Source of the DNA: Merdimonas sp963929015 | GTDB lineage: Bacteria > Bacillota > Clostridia > Lachnospirales > Lachnospiraceae | Reading direction: 5' to 3' | Length of the DNA: 64,000 bases | NCBI RefSeq assembly: GCF_963929015.1 | Contig: NZ_CAWVHE010000012.1 | Location: 124,001-188,000, forward strand | Shown here: piece by piece, positions 24,604-33,168 of the stretch | Position numbering within the stretch: position 1 is the first letter of the stretch | Layout of the letters: every line of letters begins with the position of its first letter | Translations under genes and position numbers: made by a program | The notes under the pieces: generated by a model | Told to the model about the DNA's origin: nothing | Seen by the model: the letters and a program-made list of their open reading frames with translations, nothing else | Databases searched by the model: none

Positions 24604-25415
24604 GAAAGAAGAAAACATACCGGATGGGCCCGTTGATCCTGTTTCTTGTCTCGACAGTGATCCTTGTGCCTGCGGCCATTATGCTGATCTGGATCTTTAC
24701 CGAGCGGTGGGCGTGGCCGGATCTTTCTCCCCAGGTCTTTTCTCTGCGGGCCCTGAAGGAGATCCTGGGGAGAAAAGAAGAGACAGCCAGGCTCTTTGTG
24801 TCCAGCATCCTGATTTCGACGGCTGTGGCTCTGCTGTCGGTGACGATTGGTATCATGACATCCAGAGCGCTGGTGTTTTATCGTTTCTTTGGCAAGAAAA
24901 TCATGTCGTTTTTTACTGTATTGCCATTTATGGTTCCGGCCACTGTATTTGCCATGGGGATCCAGATTACCTTTATCCGTATGGGCCTGAACAATACGGT
25001 GACTGGTGTGATCCTTGCTCATCTGATCTGTTCTCTGCCTTACGCGGTGCGATTGCTGCAGGATGGTACAGAGGCCGTGGGGCAGAAGCTGGAAGAGCAG
25101 GCAAGAGTTCTGGGCGCGGGCCCGGGGAAGGCGTTTTTCCGCGTGACCCTTCCGATGCTTGCCCCGGTGGTCCTCTCTGCAGCCAGCATGTCCTACATCG
25201 TATCATTCAGCCAGTATTTCCTGACCCTTTTGATCGGAGGAGGCAATGTCCGTACCTTCACCATTGTGATGGTGCCCTATCTTTCCGGCGGAGACCGGAA
25301 CATTGCCTGCATTTACAGCGCTTTTTTCCTGGGCGTGACCCTGATCGTTTTCTGGGTATTTGAACTGCTGGCCGGCCGGTGGATCAGGAACACCGGCGGA
25401 GACTATTATACATAG
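24600..25415 (+). CDS. ABC transporter permease (YnjC C-terminal half-like)
   Basis: 271 aa with about six membrane helices and EAA loop EEQARVLGAGPGKAFFRVTLP. The start ATG overlaps the stop of the preceding permease by 4 bp. It is the partner subunit of the importer channel. SFSQYFLTLLIGGG is typical of the last helices of this permease class. The ATPase gene follows after 73 bp. Confidence 0.88.
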   Translation: MRKKKTYRMGPLILFLVSTVILVPAAIMLIWIFTERWAWPDLSPQVFSLRALKEILGRKEETARLFVSSILISTAVALLSVTIGIMTSRALVFYRFFGKKIMSFFTVLPFMVPATVFAMGIQITFIRMGLNNTVTGVILAHLICSLPYAVRLLQDGTEAVGQKLEEQARVLGAGPGKAFFRVTLPMLAPVVLSAASMSYIVSFSQYFLTLLIGGGNVRTFTIVMVPYLSGGDRNIACIYSAFFLGVTLIVFWVFELLAGRWIRNTGGDYYT

Positions 25416-25488
25416 AGGACAGGAAAAATGTTCATCGCAGACAGAACACAGATAATCGGAAGAATACAGAAGCAAAGAGGTACAGCAC

Positions 25489-26541
25489 ATGAGTCTGACA
25501 GTTGATCAGTTACAGGTAGCTCTGCAGGGAAAAGAAATCCTGCATAAGATACAGCTCCATATGGAGGAAGGAGAGTTTCTCTCTCTCATTGGAGCCTCCG
25601 GGTGCGGCAAGACCACACTGTTAAAAAGCATTGCCGGTCTTTTGGAGGTACAAAAAGGAGATATTCGCATCCATGGGGAATCGGTGCTTGAAAAAGCGCC
25701 GGAAAAGCGGGGAACGGTGATCGTATTCCAGGATCTTCGCCTGTTCCCTCATATGACGGTGGAGAAAAATATCGCCTTTCCCATGGAATTAAAGAAGACG
25801 CCAAAAGACGTGCAGAAAAAGAGGGTAGAACAGCTTCTGGGCGAGGTACAGCTGGAAGGTTACGGCAGGCGGAAGATCCGGGAACTGTCCGGAGGTCAGA
25901 TGCAGCGGGTAGCCCTGGCGAGAGCCCTGGCAGCAGATCCCGGGATCCTTTTGCTGGACGAGCCCTTTTCCGGACTGGACGAACGACTTCGGCAGGAAAT
26001 GGGACAGCTGGTAAAGAAGCTTCACAGGGAACGGAAGATCACCACCATCCTGGTGACTCATGATAAACGGGAGGCCCTGCAGATGTCAGACCGGATCGCC
26101 CTTATGAAAGACGGCCAGATCCTGCAGCATGGAACGCCGCAGGAGATCTATTTCCATCCGGTTTCCCGCTATGCGGCAGAATATTTTGGAAAATGCAATT
26201 ACATCCGGGGAGAGGTCAGAGAGGGGCGCTTTGAAAGCAGGCTTTTTACGGCAAATGTCCGCATGCCGGATGGCTGCTACGACGCCATGATCCGCCCCTT
26301 CCAGGTAAACCTTTTGCCGGAAGGAGAGGCAAAGATCCGGGAAGTCACCTTTATGGGAGAACTGGCGGAAGTAGTGGCAGATACACAGGCAGGCAGCCTG
26401 ATCTGCCAGACATCGGCAGATCAAGGCCTGGAAGAACGATTTGCGCCTGGAAAAACGGCCGGGATCCAGATCCTTTCCGGGGAGCCCTGGCTCTTTCCCG
26501 TACTGCAAAAAGGAGGAAAAGATGAAGAAGATCTTATTTGA
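25489..26541 (+). CDS. ABC transporter ATP-binding protein (YnjD-like)
   Basis: 350 aa. Walker A GASGCGKTT, Q-loop VFQDLRLFPHMTVEKN, signature LSGGQMQR, Walker B ILLLDEP and the H-switch VTHDKREAL are all intact. A C-terminal extension (about 235-350) resembles the TOBE-type regulatory domain of iron/polyamine importers. It energises the importer made with the two preceding permeases and the YnjB-like lipoprotein. Its last 20 bp overlap the nucleoside hydrolase start. Confidence 0.9.
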   Translation: MSLTVDQLQVALQGKEILHKIQLHMEEGEFLSLIGASGCGKTTLLKSIAGLLEVQKGDIRIHGESVLEKAPEKRGTVIVFQDLRLFPHMTVEKNIAFPMELKKTPKDVQKKRVEQLLGEVQLEGYGRRKIRELSGGQMQRVALARALAADPGILLLDEPFSGLDERLRQEMGQLVKKLHRERKITTILVTHDKREALQMSDRIALMKDGQILQHGTPQEIYFHPVSRYAAEYFGKCNYIRGEVREGRFESRLFTANVRMPDGCYDAMIRPFQVNLLPEGEAKIREVTFMGELAEVVADTQAGSLICQTSADQGLEERFAPGKTAGIQILSGEPWLFPVLQKGGKDEEDLI

Positions 26542-27400
26542 CTGTGACAACACGTTTGGTGTGCCGGACTGCGACGTAGACGACGGTCTGGCTCTTCTCT
26601 ATCTGCTGGGAGATCCTAAGGCGGAGCTGTTGGGCGTTACTGCTACTTACGGCAATAACTGTCTGGATACGGTATATGATACCAGCCGAAAGATGCTAAA
26701 AGAACTTGGGAGAGAAGACATCCCGCTGAAAAAAGGAGGGCCGGCAAAAGGGGACTATGACAGCGAGGCCGCTTCCTTTCTGGCAGAAACGGCGGCTCGT
26801 TTTCCCGGAGAGGTGTCCATCCTTGCTACCGGATCCCTGACCAACCTTTGCGGGGCATACAAGAAAGATTCCCGTTTCTTTGAAAACATTAAAGAAATCG
26901 TATTGATGGGCGGGATTACAGAACCGCTGGTGTTTGAAAAGAAAGTGATGGATGAGCTGAACTTTTCCTGCGATCCCCACGCCACTTATCTTACTCTGAC
27001 CCTGGGGAAAAAAGTATCGGTTGTGACAGGGAATCACTGCCTGAAAGTACTGTTTACCAGGCAGGAATACAGGGACCGGCTTTTTTCCTCTGACCGGGAG
27101 GGAGCTGTTTATATCCGCACCCGTACCGATTACTGGTTCGGGTACAACGAAGAGGATTACGGCATTCCCGGATTCTATAACTGGGACGTAACGGCAGCTG
27201 TTTATCTGATGCATCCGGAGTTATTTACGGATCACAGGGAAACGCTGCAATTGAGCGAAGAAGATCTGCAGACCGGCTTCCTTAGGAGAGAGGCGGGCGG
27301 AACGACCCGGTTGAATCTTCCGCAGATCGGAGAAGAACAGGCCTTTAAGGACAACATCTATGCGAACTGGATGCGGGTGCCGGTGCCGGGGATCCGCTAA
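26522..27400 (+). CDS. Inosine-uridine-type nucleoside hydrolase
   Basis: 292 aa from the ATG at 26522 (AGGAGG just upstream, inside the ATPase gene); earlier in-frame codons lie deeper in that gene. The N-terminal aspartate cluster FDCDNTFGVPDCDVDDGLALL is the calcium- and ribose-binding signature of nucleoside hydrolases, here with extra residues between the Asp groups compared with the classical DTDPGxDD. ATGSLTNL and VLMGG are further family motifs. It should split a ribonucleoside or related N-riboside into base and ribose. It has no signal peptide, so it acts inside the cell, suggesting the importer brings in a riboside (inference). Confidence 0.88.
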   Translation: MKKILFDCDNTFGVPDCDVDDGLALLYLLGDPKAELLGVTATYGNNCLDTVYDTSRKMLKELGREDIPLKKGGPAKGDYDSEAASFLAETAARFPGEVSILATGSLTNLCGAYKKDSRFFENIKEIVLMGGITEPLVFEKKVMDELNFSCDPHATYLTLTLGKKVSVVTGNHCLKVLFTRQEYRDRLFSSDREGAVYIRTRTDYWFGYNEEDYGIPGFYNWDVTAAVYLMHPELFTDHRETLQLSEEDLQTGFLRREAGGTTRLNLPQIGEEQAFKDNIYANWMRVPVPGIR

Positions 27401-27441
27401 AAGAACAGAGAAACAGGCGCAACTAGCAAAGGAGGTATTTT

Positions 27442-28455
27442 ATGAAAAAGAGGAAACAGATCCAAAACATCCTGGCAGTACTGATGCTGGCGGCATCCAT
27501 GCTGCTTCTTGCCGCAGGATGCGGCGCAGGAGAGACGGAACCGGCAGATCCTGCCGCGAAAGAAGAAGGGAAGGCAGATACCGGCGACGCCGCGGATGAA
27601 GAAGGAGATGCAGAAGAAGAGATCCCGGACGACGGACATTTCCACGGAGAATATATGGTAACCGCAGAATATGCAAAAGAGCATGTGGGCGATGAAAATG
27701 TGCTGTTTATAGACGCCAGAGGCTGGCAGAAAGCGGTCCTTGGCACCATCAAAGGCGCCATCGCCACGACCTGGCAGGATCTGTGTACTTGTCAGGAGGG
27801 CAAGGAAGGAGACGAGAACTGGGGCAAGATCCCGGAGCCGGACGATCTGGCAGGCCGTCTGGGAGAGCTTGGCATCACCAAAGACAAAGAGATCATCTTA
27901 TTTGCGGATACGCTGACCGGATGGGGCGATGACGCCAGAATTGCCTGGGAGCTTCTGGCTGCCGGATATGAGGACGTCAAACTGATCGACGGCGGGTATG
28001 AGGCTGCGAAAAATGCAGGGATCGAGACACAGCTGCTGGCATCCAGTGCATCTCCGGGAGAAGTGACCATTGACAGCATCGACGAGACCCACGTTATGAC
28101 CACGGAAGAACTGCAGGAAAATTATGAAGATTACACGATTATAGACGTGCGTACCGATGAGGAATATGACGGCGCAGTGCTTTACAATGAGGCACAGGGC
28201 GGACATCTGCCAGGCGCCATTCATGTACGCTATACGGATCTCTTCCAGGAGGACGGGACTCTGAAACCCAACGATGAGCTGATCGACATGTTCGAGGCGG
28301 CGGGTGTGGAAAAAGACGACAAAGTTGTCAGCTACTGTACAGGAGGCATCCGTTCTGCCTACACCCAGATGGTGCTGGAAATGTGCGGCTATGAACACAC
28401 CTGGAATTACGACCAGTCCTTCTGGCGCTGGGCAGTCGTTGGAGAAGTGGAGTAG
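27442..28455 (+). CDS. Double-rhodanese lipoprotein (YnjE-like sulfurtransferase)
   Basis: 337 aa. The lipobox LAAGC puts Cys27 at the mature end, followed by a Glu/Ala/Asp-rich linker to about residue 60. Rhodanese domain 1 (about 75-190) has LFIDARGWQKAVLGTIKGA but no cysteine in the active-site loop (ILFADTLTGW). Domain 2 (about 215-335) has IIDVRTDEEYDG and an intact loop SYCTGGIRSA, with the catalytic Cys near 298. E. coli YnjE, encoded next to ynjBCD, is also an exported multi-rhodanese thiosulfate sulfurtransferase, so the neighbourhood matches. The enzyme probably transfers sulfur outside the membrane. AAAGGAGG precedes the ATG. Confidence 0.9.
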   Translation: MKKRKQIQNILAVLMLAASMLLLAAGCGAGETEPADPAAKEEGKADTGDAADEEGDAEEEIPDDGHFHGEYMVTAEYAKEHVGDENVLFIDARGWQKAVLGTIKGAIATTWQDLCTCQEGKEGDENWGKIPEPDDLAGRLGELGITKDKEIILFADTLTGWGDDARIAWELLAAGYEDVKLIDGGYEAAKNAGIETQLLASSASPGEVTIDSIDETHVMTTEELQENYEDYTIIDVRTDEEYDGAVLYNEAQGGHLPGAIHVRYTDLFQEDGTLKPNDELIDMFEAAGVEKDDKVVSYCTGGIRSAYTQMVLEMCGYEHTWNYDQSFWRWAVVGEVE

Positions 28456-28460
28456 AGAAA

Positions 28461-29666
28461 ATGACGGTCAGTATCGTATTGTGTACTTATAATCGAGAAA
28501 ACTATCTGGGCCGGGCCATAGACAGTGTCCTGGCCCAGACCTATACAGACTGGGAGCTGATCCTGGTAGATGACGGCTCCACGGATCACACCGAAGAGCT
28601 GGTCCGCGCCTATACAGATCCCCGGATCCACTATTATAAGATGGAGAAAAACCGGTTCTACTGTTATGCGGCAAACTTTGGCCTGAAAAAGTGTAAGGGC
28701 GATCTGATCGCTTTTCAGAACAGCGACGATGAATGGCAGCCGGACAAACTGGAAAAACAAGTGGCTTATCTGGAAGCACACCCGGAGGCGGGAGCCTGCT
28801 TCTCCGCCGCTTCGCTGATCGACAATGACGGAAAAGATATCACCGGAGAATGTCAGGATATGGCGGATCTTTTTGCCAACTGCTGCAGCGATCAGCGCAA
28901 CTGGATGCATCTGTTCTTTTATTACGGGAACTCCCTGTGCCATCCCACAGCGGTGGTGCGAAAGCAAGTGATGGATCAAGTGGGAGGGTTCAATCTCCTG
29001 TATTGCCAGCTGGCGGACTTTGACCTGTGGATCCGGATCGTCACCGATTATCCGATCTATGTGCTGCCGGAGAAACTGATCCGTTTCCGCTGGGACGTTA
29101 AAAAGCATGATCAGGTCAGCAGTGTGACCGAAGGACACACCATCCGCACCTTTAATGAGCAGATGATGATCCGCCGTCAGCTGATTGAAAGACTGGACGA
29201 CGAAAAACTGACGATGTATTTTCAGTCGGATTTTAAAAATCCAGATTCCCATACGCCGTTGGAGCTGGAGTTTGAGCGGGCATTTTTGCTGATGAAATGC
29301 GTGGCAGGAGATCCGGACTTCCGGATCCTGGGCCTGCAGAAACTGGAAGAACTGCTTCGCAGAGAAGGGGCTGTAAAAGTGCTGGAGAAGCATTTCGGTC
29401 TTTCTCTTCAGGAGGTTTACGCATGGAATCAGAACCGCTGCTATTATGATCCCGTCCAGAAGGAAAAGGTGGGTACAGCAGAAGAGATCCGGAAAAATCA
29501 GGCCGATCAGATCCGGACGATGGAACAGGCCATGAAGCTTTTACGCCTAGAGCAGGCACAGCTCCGGCAGGCCGTAGAAGCTTATGAAAACTCAAAAAGC
29601 TGGAAGCTTACCGCTCCGGTCCGCAAGGCCGGGAAGGTAATCCGCCAGAGGAAGCGCCGTCGATAG
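28461..29666 (+). CDS. Glycosyltransferase family 2
   Basis: 401 aa, cytoplasmic. The GT2 domain opens VSIVLCTYNRENYLGRAIDSV and has VDDGSTD and FQNSDDEWQPDKLEKQ (the DxD-equivalent). A C-terminal helical region from about 340 looks coiled and ends in a basic tail (RQRKRRR) that may touch the membrane. It starts 5 bp after the rhodanese gene, so it is probably co-transcribed. The donor and acceptor are not predictable. It could instead serve surface glycans made elsewhere in the window. A hairpin repeat follows 9 bp after the stop. Confidence 0.82.
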   Translation: MTVSIVLCTYNRENYLGRAIDSVLAQTYTDWELILVDDGSTDHTEELVRAYTDPRIHYYKMEKNRFYCYAANFGLKKCKGDLIAFQNSDDEWQPDKLEKQVAYLEAHPEAGACFSAASLIDNDGKDITGECQDMADLFANCCSDQRNWMHLFFYYGNSLCHPTAVVRKQVMDQVGGFNLLYCQLADFDLWIRIVTDYPIYVLPEKLIRFRWDVKKHDQVSSVTEGHTIRTFNEQMMIRRQLIERLDDEKLTMYFQSDFKNPDSHTPLELEFERAFLLMKCVAGDPDFRILGLQKLEELLRREGAVKVLEKHFGLSLQEVYAWNQNRCYYDPVQKEKVGTAEEIRKNQADQIRTMEQAMKLLRLEQAQLRQAVEAYENSKSWKLTAPVRKAGKVIRQRKRRR

Positions 29667-29674
29667 ATGCGTAA

Positions 29675-29755
29675 TGGGGACGTAGTAAAATGCAAAAGGA
29701 CTACGTCCCCAATTGCGTTGTGCCCTGTCCCTAATTGCATTTTGCCCTGTACCCG
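29675..29755. repeat. GGGGACGTAGT hairpin repeat, copy 1
   Basis: Stem TGGGGACGTAGT / ACTACGTCCCCA (29675-29686 and 29700-29711) around a loop AAAATGCAAAAGG. The tail holds two variants of a short direct repeat (AATTGC..T..GCCCTGT.CC), ending near 29755. It directly follows the GT2 stop and could end the ynj-like operon. The same unit recurs at 31891 and 35658. With the promoter at 29804 it accounts for most of the 319-bp gap before 29986. Confidence 0.85.
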
Positions 29756-29803
29756 ATTTTTTTTGGAGTAATATTTACGGGTGACTGCAAAGGGTGACAC
29801 ATA

Positions 29804-29832
29804 TTGAATTGGGGAGTGGGAAGTGCTATGAT
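29804..29832 (+). promoter_or_regulatory. Predicted promoter for the SpaA-like SLH gene
   Basis: TTGAAT (29804-29809, 4/6), a 17-bp spacer and TATGAT (29827-29832, 5/6). This gives a long leader of about 145 nt before the ATG at 29986, in which no known riboswitch was recognised. Confidence 0.4.
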
Positions 29833-29985
29833 AGAGAAAAGCTATAATGTATATAGTAATATTCTATAGATTGGATGCGGGAAGAATTTTATGTTCTGAT
29901 GTCCGGAAAAAGGAAAGGAGGATATACTTGGAGAAGAAACGGACAAGAGGGACATGAAATAAATATTTTTTTGGGAGGTAAATCA

Positions 29986-31884
29986 ATGAGAAAAAGAAGG
30001 TTTTTCAAAAAGACGATGGCCTTTGTGTTAGCGGCAATTTTGTCTCTGAATATCAGTTCATTGGCGTTTGCAGCAGGTGATGACACTACAGGCGGTGATG
30101 ACGGCCAGTCAGACACAAAGGTTTATACGGAAATGACCGTAAAAGCGGTGGATGAGAAGGGCGAACCGGTAGAAGGAGTGGAGTTTTATCTGCAGTCTAC
30201 TACGGAATATGCAGGTGTAGAAGATGCCAATCTTTCTTTTGAAAAAGCTACCGGTGAAGATGGAAAGACTGTTTACAAATGTGGCGTTGAAGGAAACCTG
30301 GAGATGAGTGACGATGCCTATGAGCTGCTTCCTGTTGAGGAAAGCAATTATACGTTAGTTGACGAGGCAGTCGTGGTAACTTTTAATGAGGATCCTGTTT
30401 CTATTGCCACTGTCAACGATGAACCATATACCGGCGAAGAAATTGTTGTTGAAGTGCAGGCAAAGGATGCCGGTGATGAGAGTGGCGACGACCAGACAGA
30501 GCCCGGAACAGAGCCAGGCGATGATCAGACCGGCGAGGGCAACGAGCCGGGCACAACTCCCGAAGAGCCTGAGTATCAGACCATCCTGAATGTAAAAGCA
30601 GTGGATGAGAAAGGCGAAGCTGTTGAGGGCGTAGAGTTCATTCTCCAGTATCCAGAATACGACGGACAGATGGATCTGGTATTTGCAAAAGCTACTGATA
30701 AAGACGGCAAAGCTGCCTATGAGTGCGACAACGGAAACCGTCCGGAAATGCAGGATGCTTCTTACAAGCTGCTTCCGGCAGAGGACAGCGGCTACACCAC
30801 CGAAGAGCCTGCAGAAGTTGCTTTTGGAGCTGATTTCGAGAAAGATGTTACTTACATTGAAACCGTAAATAAAGAAGCGTACACTGGCGAAGAGATTGAA
30901 ATCGTTGTGGTTAAGAGCGAAGATGCCGAAGAACCAGAGCCGGAAGAGCCTGCAGAAGTTCAGACTGCACTTAACATTAAGGTAGAAGACGCAGACGGCG
31001 AACCGGTAGAAGGAGTAGAGCTCTACCTGCGAGCCACCGTAAATGAAGAGTACGGCGACATTGCGCTTAAAGAGGCAACGGATAAAGACGGCAAAGTTGT
31101 TTACGAATGCGATAACAAATCCGAGATGGAAGAAGACTTCTATGAGATTCTTCCTGCCGAAGACAGCGGCTACACCTGCGAAACACCGGTAGAAGTTGTA
31201 TTTGGCTATGACGGAGAGATCACATACGTTGTTACCGTTGACGGGGAAGCGTACACTGGCGAAGATGTAGTAGTTGTGGTAACACCTGCAGAAGAACCCG
31301 GGGAAGAGCTTCCCTTTGAAGACGTAAATGCCGGTACAGAGGAAGCAGAAGCTGACTGGTTCTATAACTATGTTGCTTATGTGTACGAAAATGGTCTGAT
31401 GACCGGTCTTGATGAGACAACCTTCGGACCAAATGAGAAACTGGCAAGAGCACAGATGGCAGTTATCCTGTATCGTCTCAGCGGATCTCCGGAAGTAGAG
31501 TATACGGATGTATTCTCCGATGTTCCGGAAGGAATCTGGTATACAGACGCGGTTATCTGGGCACAGCAGACCGGCGTAGTAACCGGATACACCGACACCG
31601 GCGAATTTAAACCGAACAAAGATATCAGCCGTCAGGAGATCACGACAATGATGTACCGCTATGCAGAATATAAAGAATATTCTCTGGAAGGCGGAACAGA
31701 CTTTGACGAATATCCAGATGCAGGAATGGTTGCAGAATTTGCAAAAGAAGCCATGAGCTGGGCAGTGGGCAACGGCATCATCAGCGGCAAGACCGATCCG
31801 GTCAGCCTGGATCCACAGGGAGTAACCTTCCGGTCCGAGTGCGCGGCAATCATGATGCGTTTTGTAGAAGCATTTGGTAAATAA
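29986..31884 (+). CDS. Surface protein with three SpaA/CnaB-like repeats and three SLH domains
   Basis: 632 aa from the ATG at 29986 (GGGAGGT upstream); in-frame codons back to 29875 lack a ribosome site. A signal peptide ends near residue 30 (SLAFAAG). Three repeats of about 105 residues start near 46, 198 and 326, each opening V(K)AVDEKGEPVEGVEF-like and closing (E)AYTGEEIVVEV-like, typical of prealbumin-type SpaA/Cna-B stalk domains. Acidic Pro/Glu/Gly linkers separate them. SLH domains occupy about 444-632. It is probably a stalk that lifts or spaces surface contacts. The SLH tail resembles that of the first gene in the window (KTDPVSLDPQG). Confidence 0.88.
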   Translation: MRKRRFFKKTMAFVLAAILSLNISSLAFAAGDDTTGGDDGQSDTKVYTEMTVKAVDEKGEPVEGVEFYLQSTTEYAGVEDANLSFEKATGEDGKTVYKCGVEGNLEMSDDAYELLPVEESNYTLVDEAVVVTFNEDPVSIATVNDEPYTGEEIVVEVQAKDAGDESGDDQTEPGTEPGDDQTGEGNEPGTTPEEPEYQTILNVKAVDEKGEAVEGVEFILQYPEYDGQMDLVFAKATDKDGKAAYECDNGNRPEMQDASYKLLPAEDSGYTTEEPAEVAFGADFEKDVTYIETVNKEAYTGEEIEIVVVKSEDAEEPEPEEPAEVQTALNIKVEDADGEPVEGVELYLRATVNEEYGDIALKEATDKDGKVVYECDNKSEMEEDFYEILPAEDSGYTCETPVEVVFGYDGEITYVVTVDGEAYTGEDVVVVVTPAEEPGEELPFEDVNAGTEEAEADWFYNYVAYVYENGLMTGLDETTFGPNEKLARAQMAVILYRLSGSPEVEYTDVFSDVPEGIWYTDAVIWAQQTGVVTGYTDTGEFKPNKDISRQEITTMMYRYAEYKEYSLEGGTDFDEYPDAGMVAEFAKEAMSWAVGNGIISGKTDPVSLDPQGVTFRSECAAIMMRFVEAFGK

Positions 31885-31890
31885 TTAACA

Positions 31891-31950
31891 GGGGACGTAG
31901 TAAATTGCAAAAGGACTACGTCCCCATTTGCATTTTGCCCTGTACCTAAT
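31891..31950. repeat. GGGGACGTAGT hairpin repeat, copy 2
   Basis: An 11-bp perfect stem (31891-31901 with 31915-31925) around a 13-base A-rich loop, followed by ATTTGCATTTTGCCCTGTACC, closely matching the other two copies. It begins 6 bp after the SLH gene stop. Confidence 0.88.
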
Positions 31951-32319
31951 GGAACTCTTTTTTTCTTGAAACGGTTCAGTGTCTGAACGCGGGGAGCAAA
32001 TTTCCGCAGTGATCCCGGGCTTTATGCAGGATGCCAGATTGAAAACAGGCTGATTTTATGATAAGGTTATAGAGACAGAAAATACCGCGTCCAGAAAACG
32101 GGGATGTGATCGAAATTCAGTGTCCGGTAAAAGGGATCCTGAAATCGAAAAATGTCCGAAAACTGGAAATAAATGAAAGGGATGTGTCCATTTTTATGGG
32201 TACAGTTTAGACAGGGATGGATAGAGGGCGCATAATCCTTACGCACGCACGCAGGTAGGCAGGCAATAGTTTGTCTGTCTGATTTTGGTGCCCTGAACAG
32301 AAATATGATATTGGTTTAT
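31951..32319. other. Unassigned long 5' leader or intergenic stretch
   Basis: No ORF with a ribosome site was found here. From about 32190 there is local structure: CGCACGCACGCAGGTAGGCAGGCAA pairs in part with TTGTCTGTCT using several G-U pairs. It does not match a riboswitch family I can recognise. Together with the hairpin at 32320 it could be an attenuated leader of the gene at 32401. Confidence 0.35.
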
Positions 32320-32362
32320 AAGGCGTATTTTGCCGCATTTATGATGTGGCAGAGTACGCCTT
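32320..32362 (+). terminator. Hairpin with T-rich tail just upstream of a surface-protein gene
   Basis: The outer stem AAGGCGTA / TACGCCTT encloses an inner stem TGCCGCA / TGTGGCA, and the hairpin is followed by TTTATTAT. It looks like an intrinsic terminator placed 38 bp before the start codon, so it may be an attenuator rather than the end of an upstream gene. No alternative antiterminator was established. Confidence 0.5.
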
Positions 32363-32400
32363 TTTATTATAGATAAATACGTCAGAACGGAGGAAGAGGG

Positions 32401-33168
32401 ATGCTACATAAAAAGAAAAGGCAAAAACATCATTTGCTGACTGGGCTGCTGGTGTTCTGCATGATCTGGCAGATGATCCCGGCGACTGTATCGGCAGCCG
32501 GGCCGACAGAGATTCTCGTAAACGGAGAAGATATTCTGGCAGCAGAAGATTACACGCTGGCCTGCGGCAAGGGAACGGCAGTTTATGATCCGGCAGACAA
32601 TACACTGACATTGACGAATGCAGAGCTGACGCAGGCAAGTCAGGGGAGTCCGCAGGAAAGTGTGAATGATCAGGGAGCGGTGAAATTTGACGGCGATCTC
32701 AATATCATTCTGAATGGGAACAATACCATTCAGTCCGACGCCTGCGGGATCGTCAGCACAGATGCCGGAACCCTGACGGTAACAGGAGAAGGGACATTAA
32801 AGATTGATGCGAAGTATTTCGGGATCAGAGAAGGCGGCATCAACAGTTCACAGGGCGGCGGCAAGGCAGAGATTGTCATTGACGGAGCAAAGCTGGATAT
32901 TGATGTGGCCAGAGAGGGGAGCTTCGCAGGAACAGGGATCCAGGCAGAAGGCAGTCTGCAGATTAAAAACGGCGCTTCTGTGGAAGCGACAGGAGATGAT
33001 ACAGGGGTGAATGGAAATGCGGGCATTTATATCTCGGACAGTACGGTAAATGCCTATGCAACGGAGACAGAAGGTTATCAGGCCATTGTTTCTGATAATA
33101 GTATCACCATCACCAATTCAGTTATTGACACAAGCACTGCGTCGAAATATGGAGACCCAGCCATCTAG
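32401..33168 (+). CDS. N-terminal part of a beta-helix surface protein, ended by an in-frame TAG
   Basis: 255 aa. A signal peptide ends near residue 31 (ATVSAAG). The rest is short beta-strand repeats (LTLTNAELTQ, LNIILNGNNTI, GTLTVTGEGTLKI) of right-handed beta-helix type, related in style to the gene at 49602. Translation stops at TAG 33166-33168 in the middle of a repeat (SKYGDPAI). The same frame stays open without a shift from 33169 to 35655 and continues the same repeats. A single C-to-T change from CAG (Gln) would explain the stop. GGAGGAAGAG precedes the ATG. The product as written would be secreted but unanchored. Confidence 0.75.
   Translation: MLHKKKRQKHHLLTGLLVFCMIWQMIPATVSAAGPTEILVNGEDILAAEDYTLACGKGTAVYDPADNTLTLTNAELTQASQGSPQESVNDQGAVKFDGDLNIILNGNNTIQSDACGIVSTDAGTLTVTGEGTLKIDAKYFGIREGGINSSQGGGKAEIVIDGAKLDIDVAREGSFAGTGIQAEGSLQIKNGASVEATGDDTGVNGNAGIYISDSTVNAYATETEGYQAIVSDNSITITNSVIDTSTASKYGDPAI

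Noticed and set aside
23203..24618. 471-codon minus-strand open frame opposite the YnjB/permease genes
   Set aside because: It crosses two well-supported genes, is rich in His/Arg/Gln as antisense frames often are, and matches no known family.
32190..32300. Cyclic-di-GMP riboswitch
   Set aside because: The ACGCACGCA stretch looks suggestive, but the conserved core and tetraloop-receptor elements of that family were not found.
33166..33168. TAG read as pyrrolysine
   Set aside because: No pyrrolysine genes are visible here, the protein is not a methylamine methyltransferase, and a CAG-to-TAG change explains the site simply.
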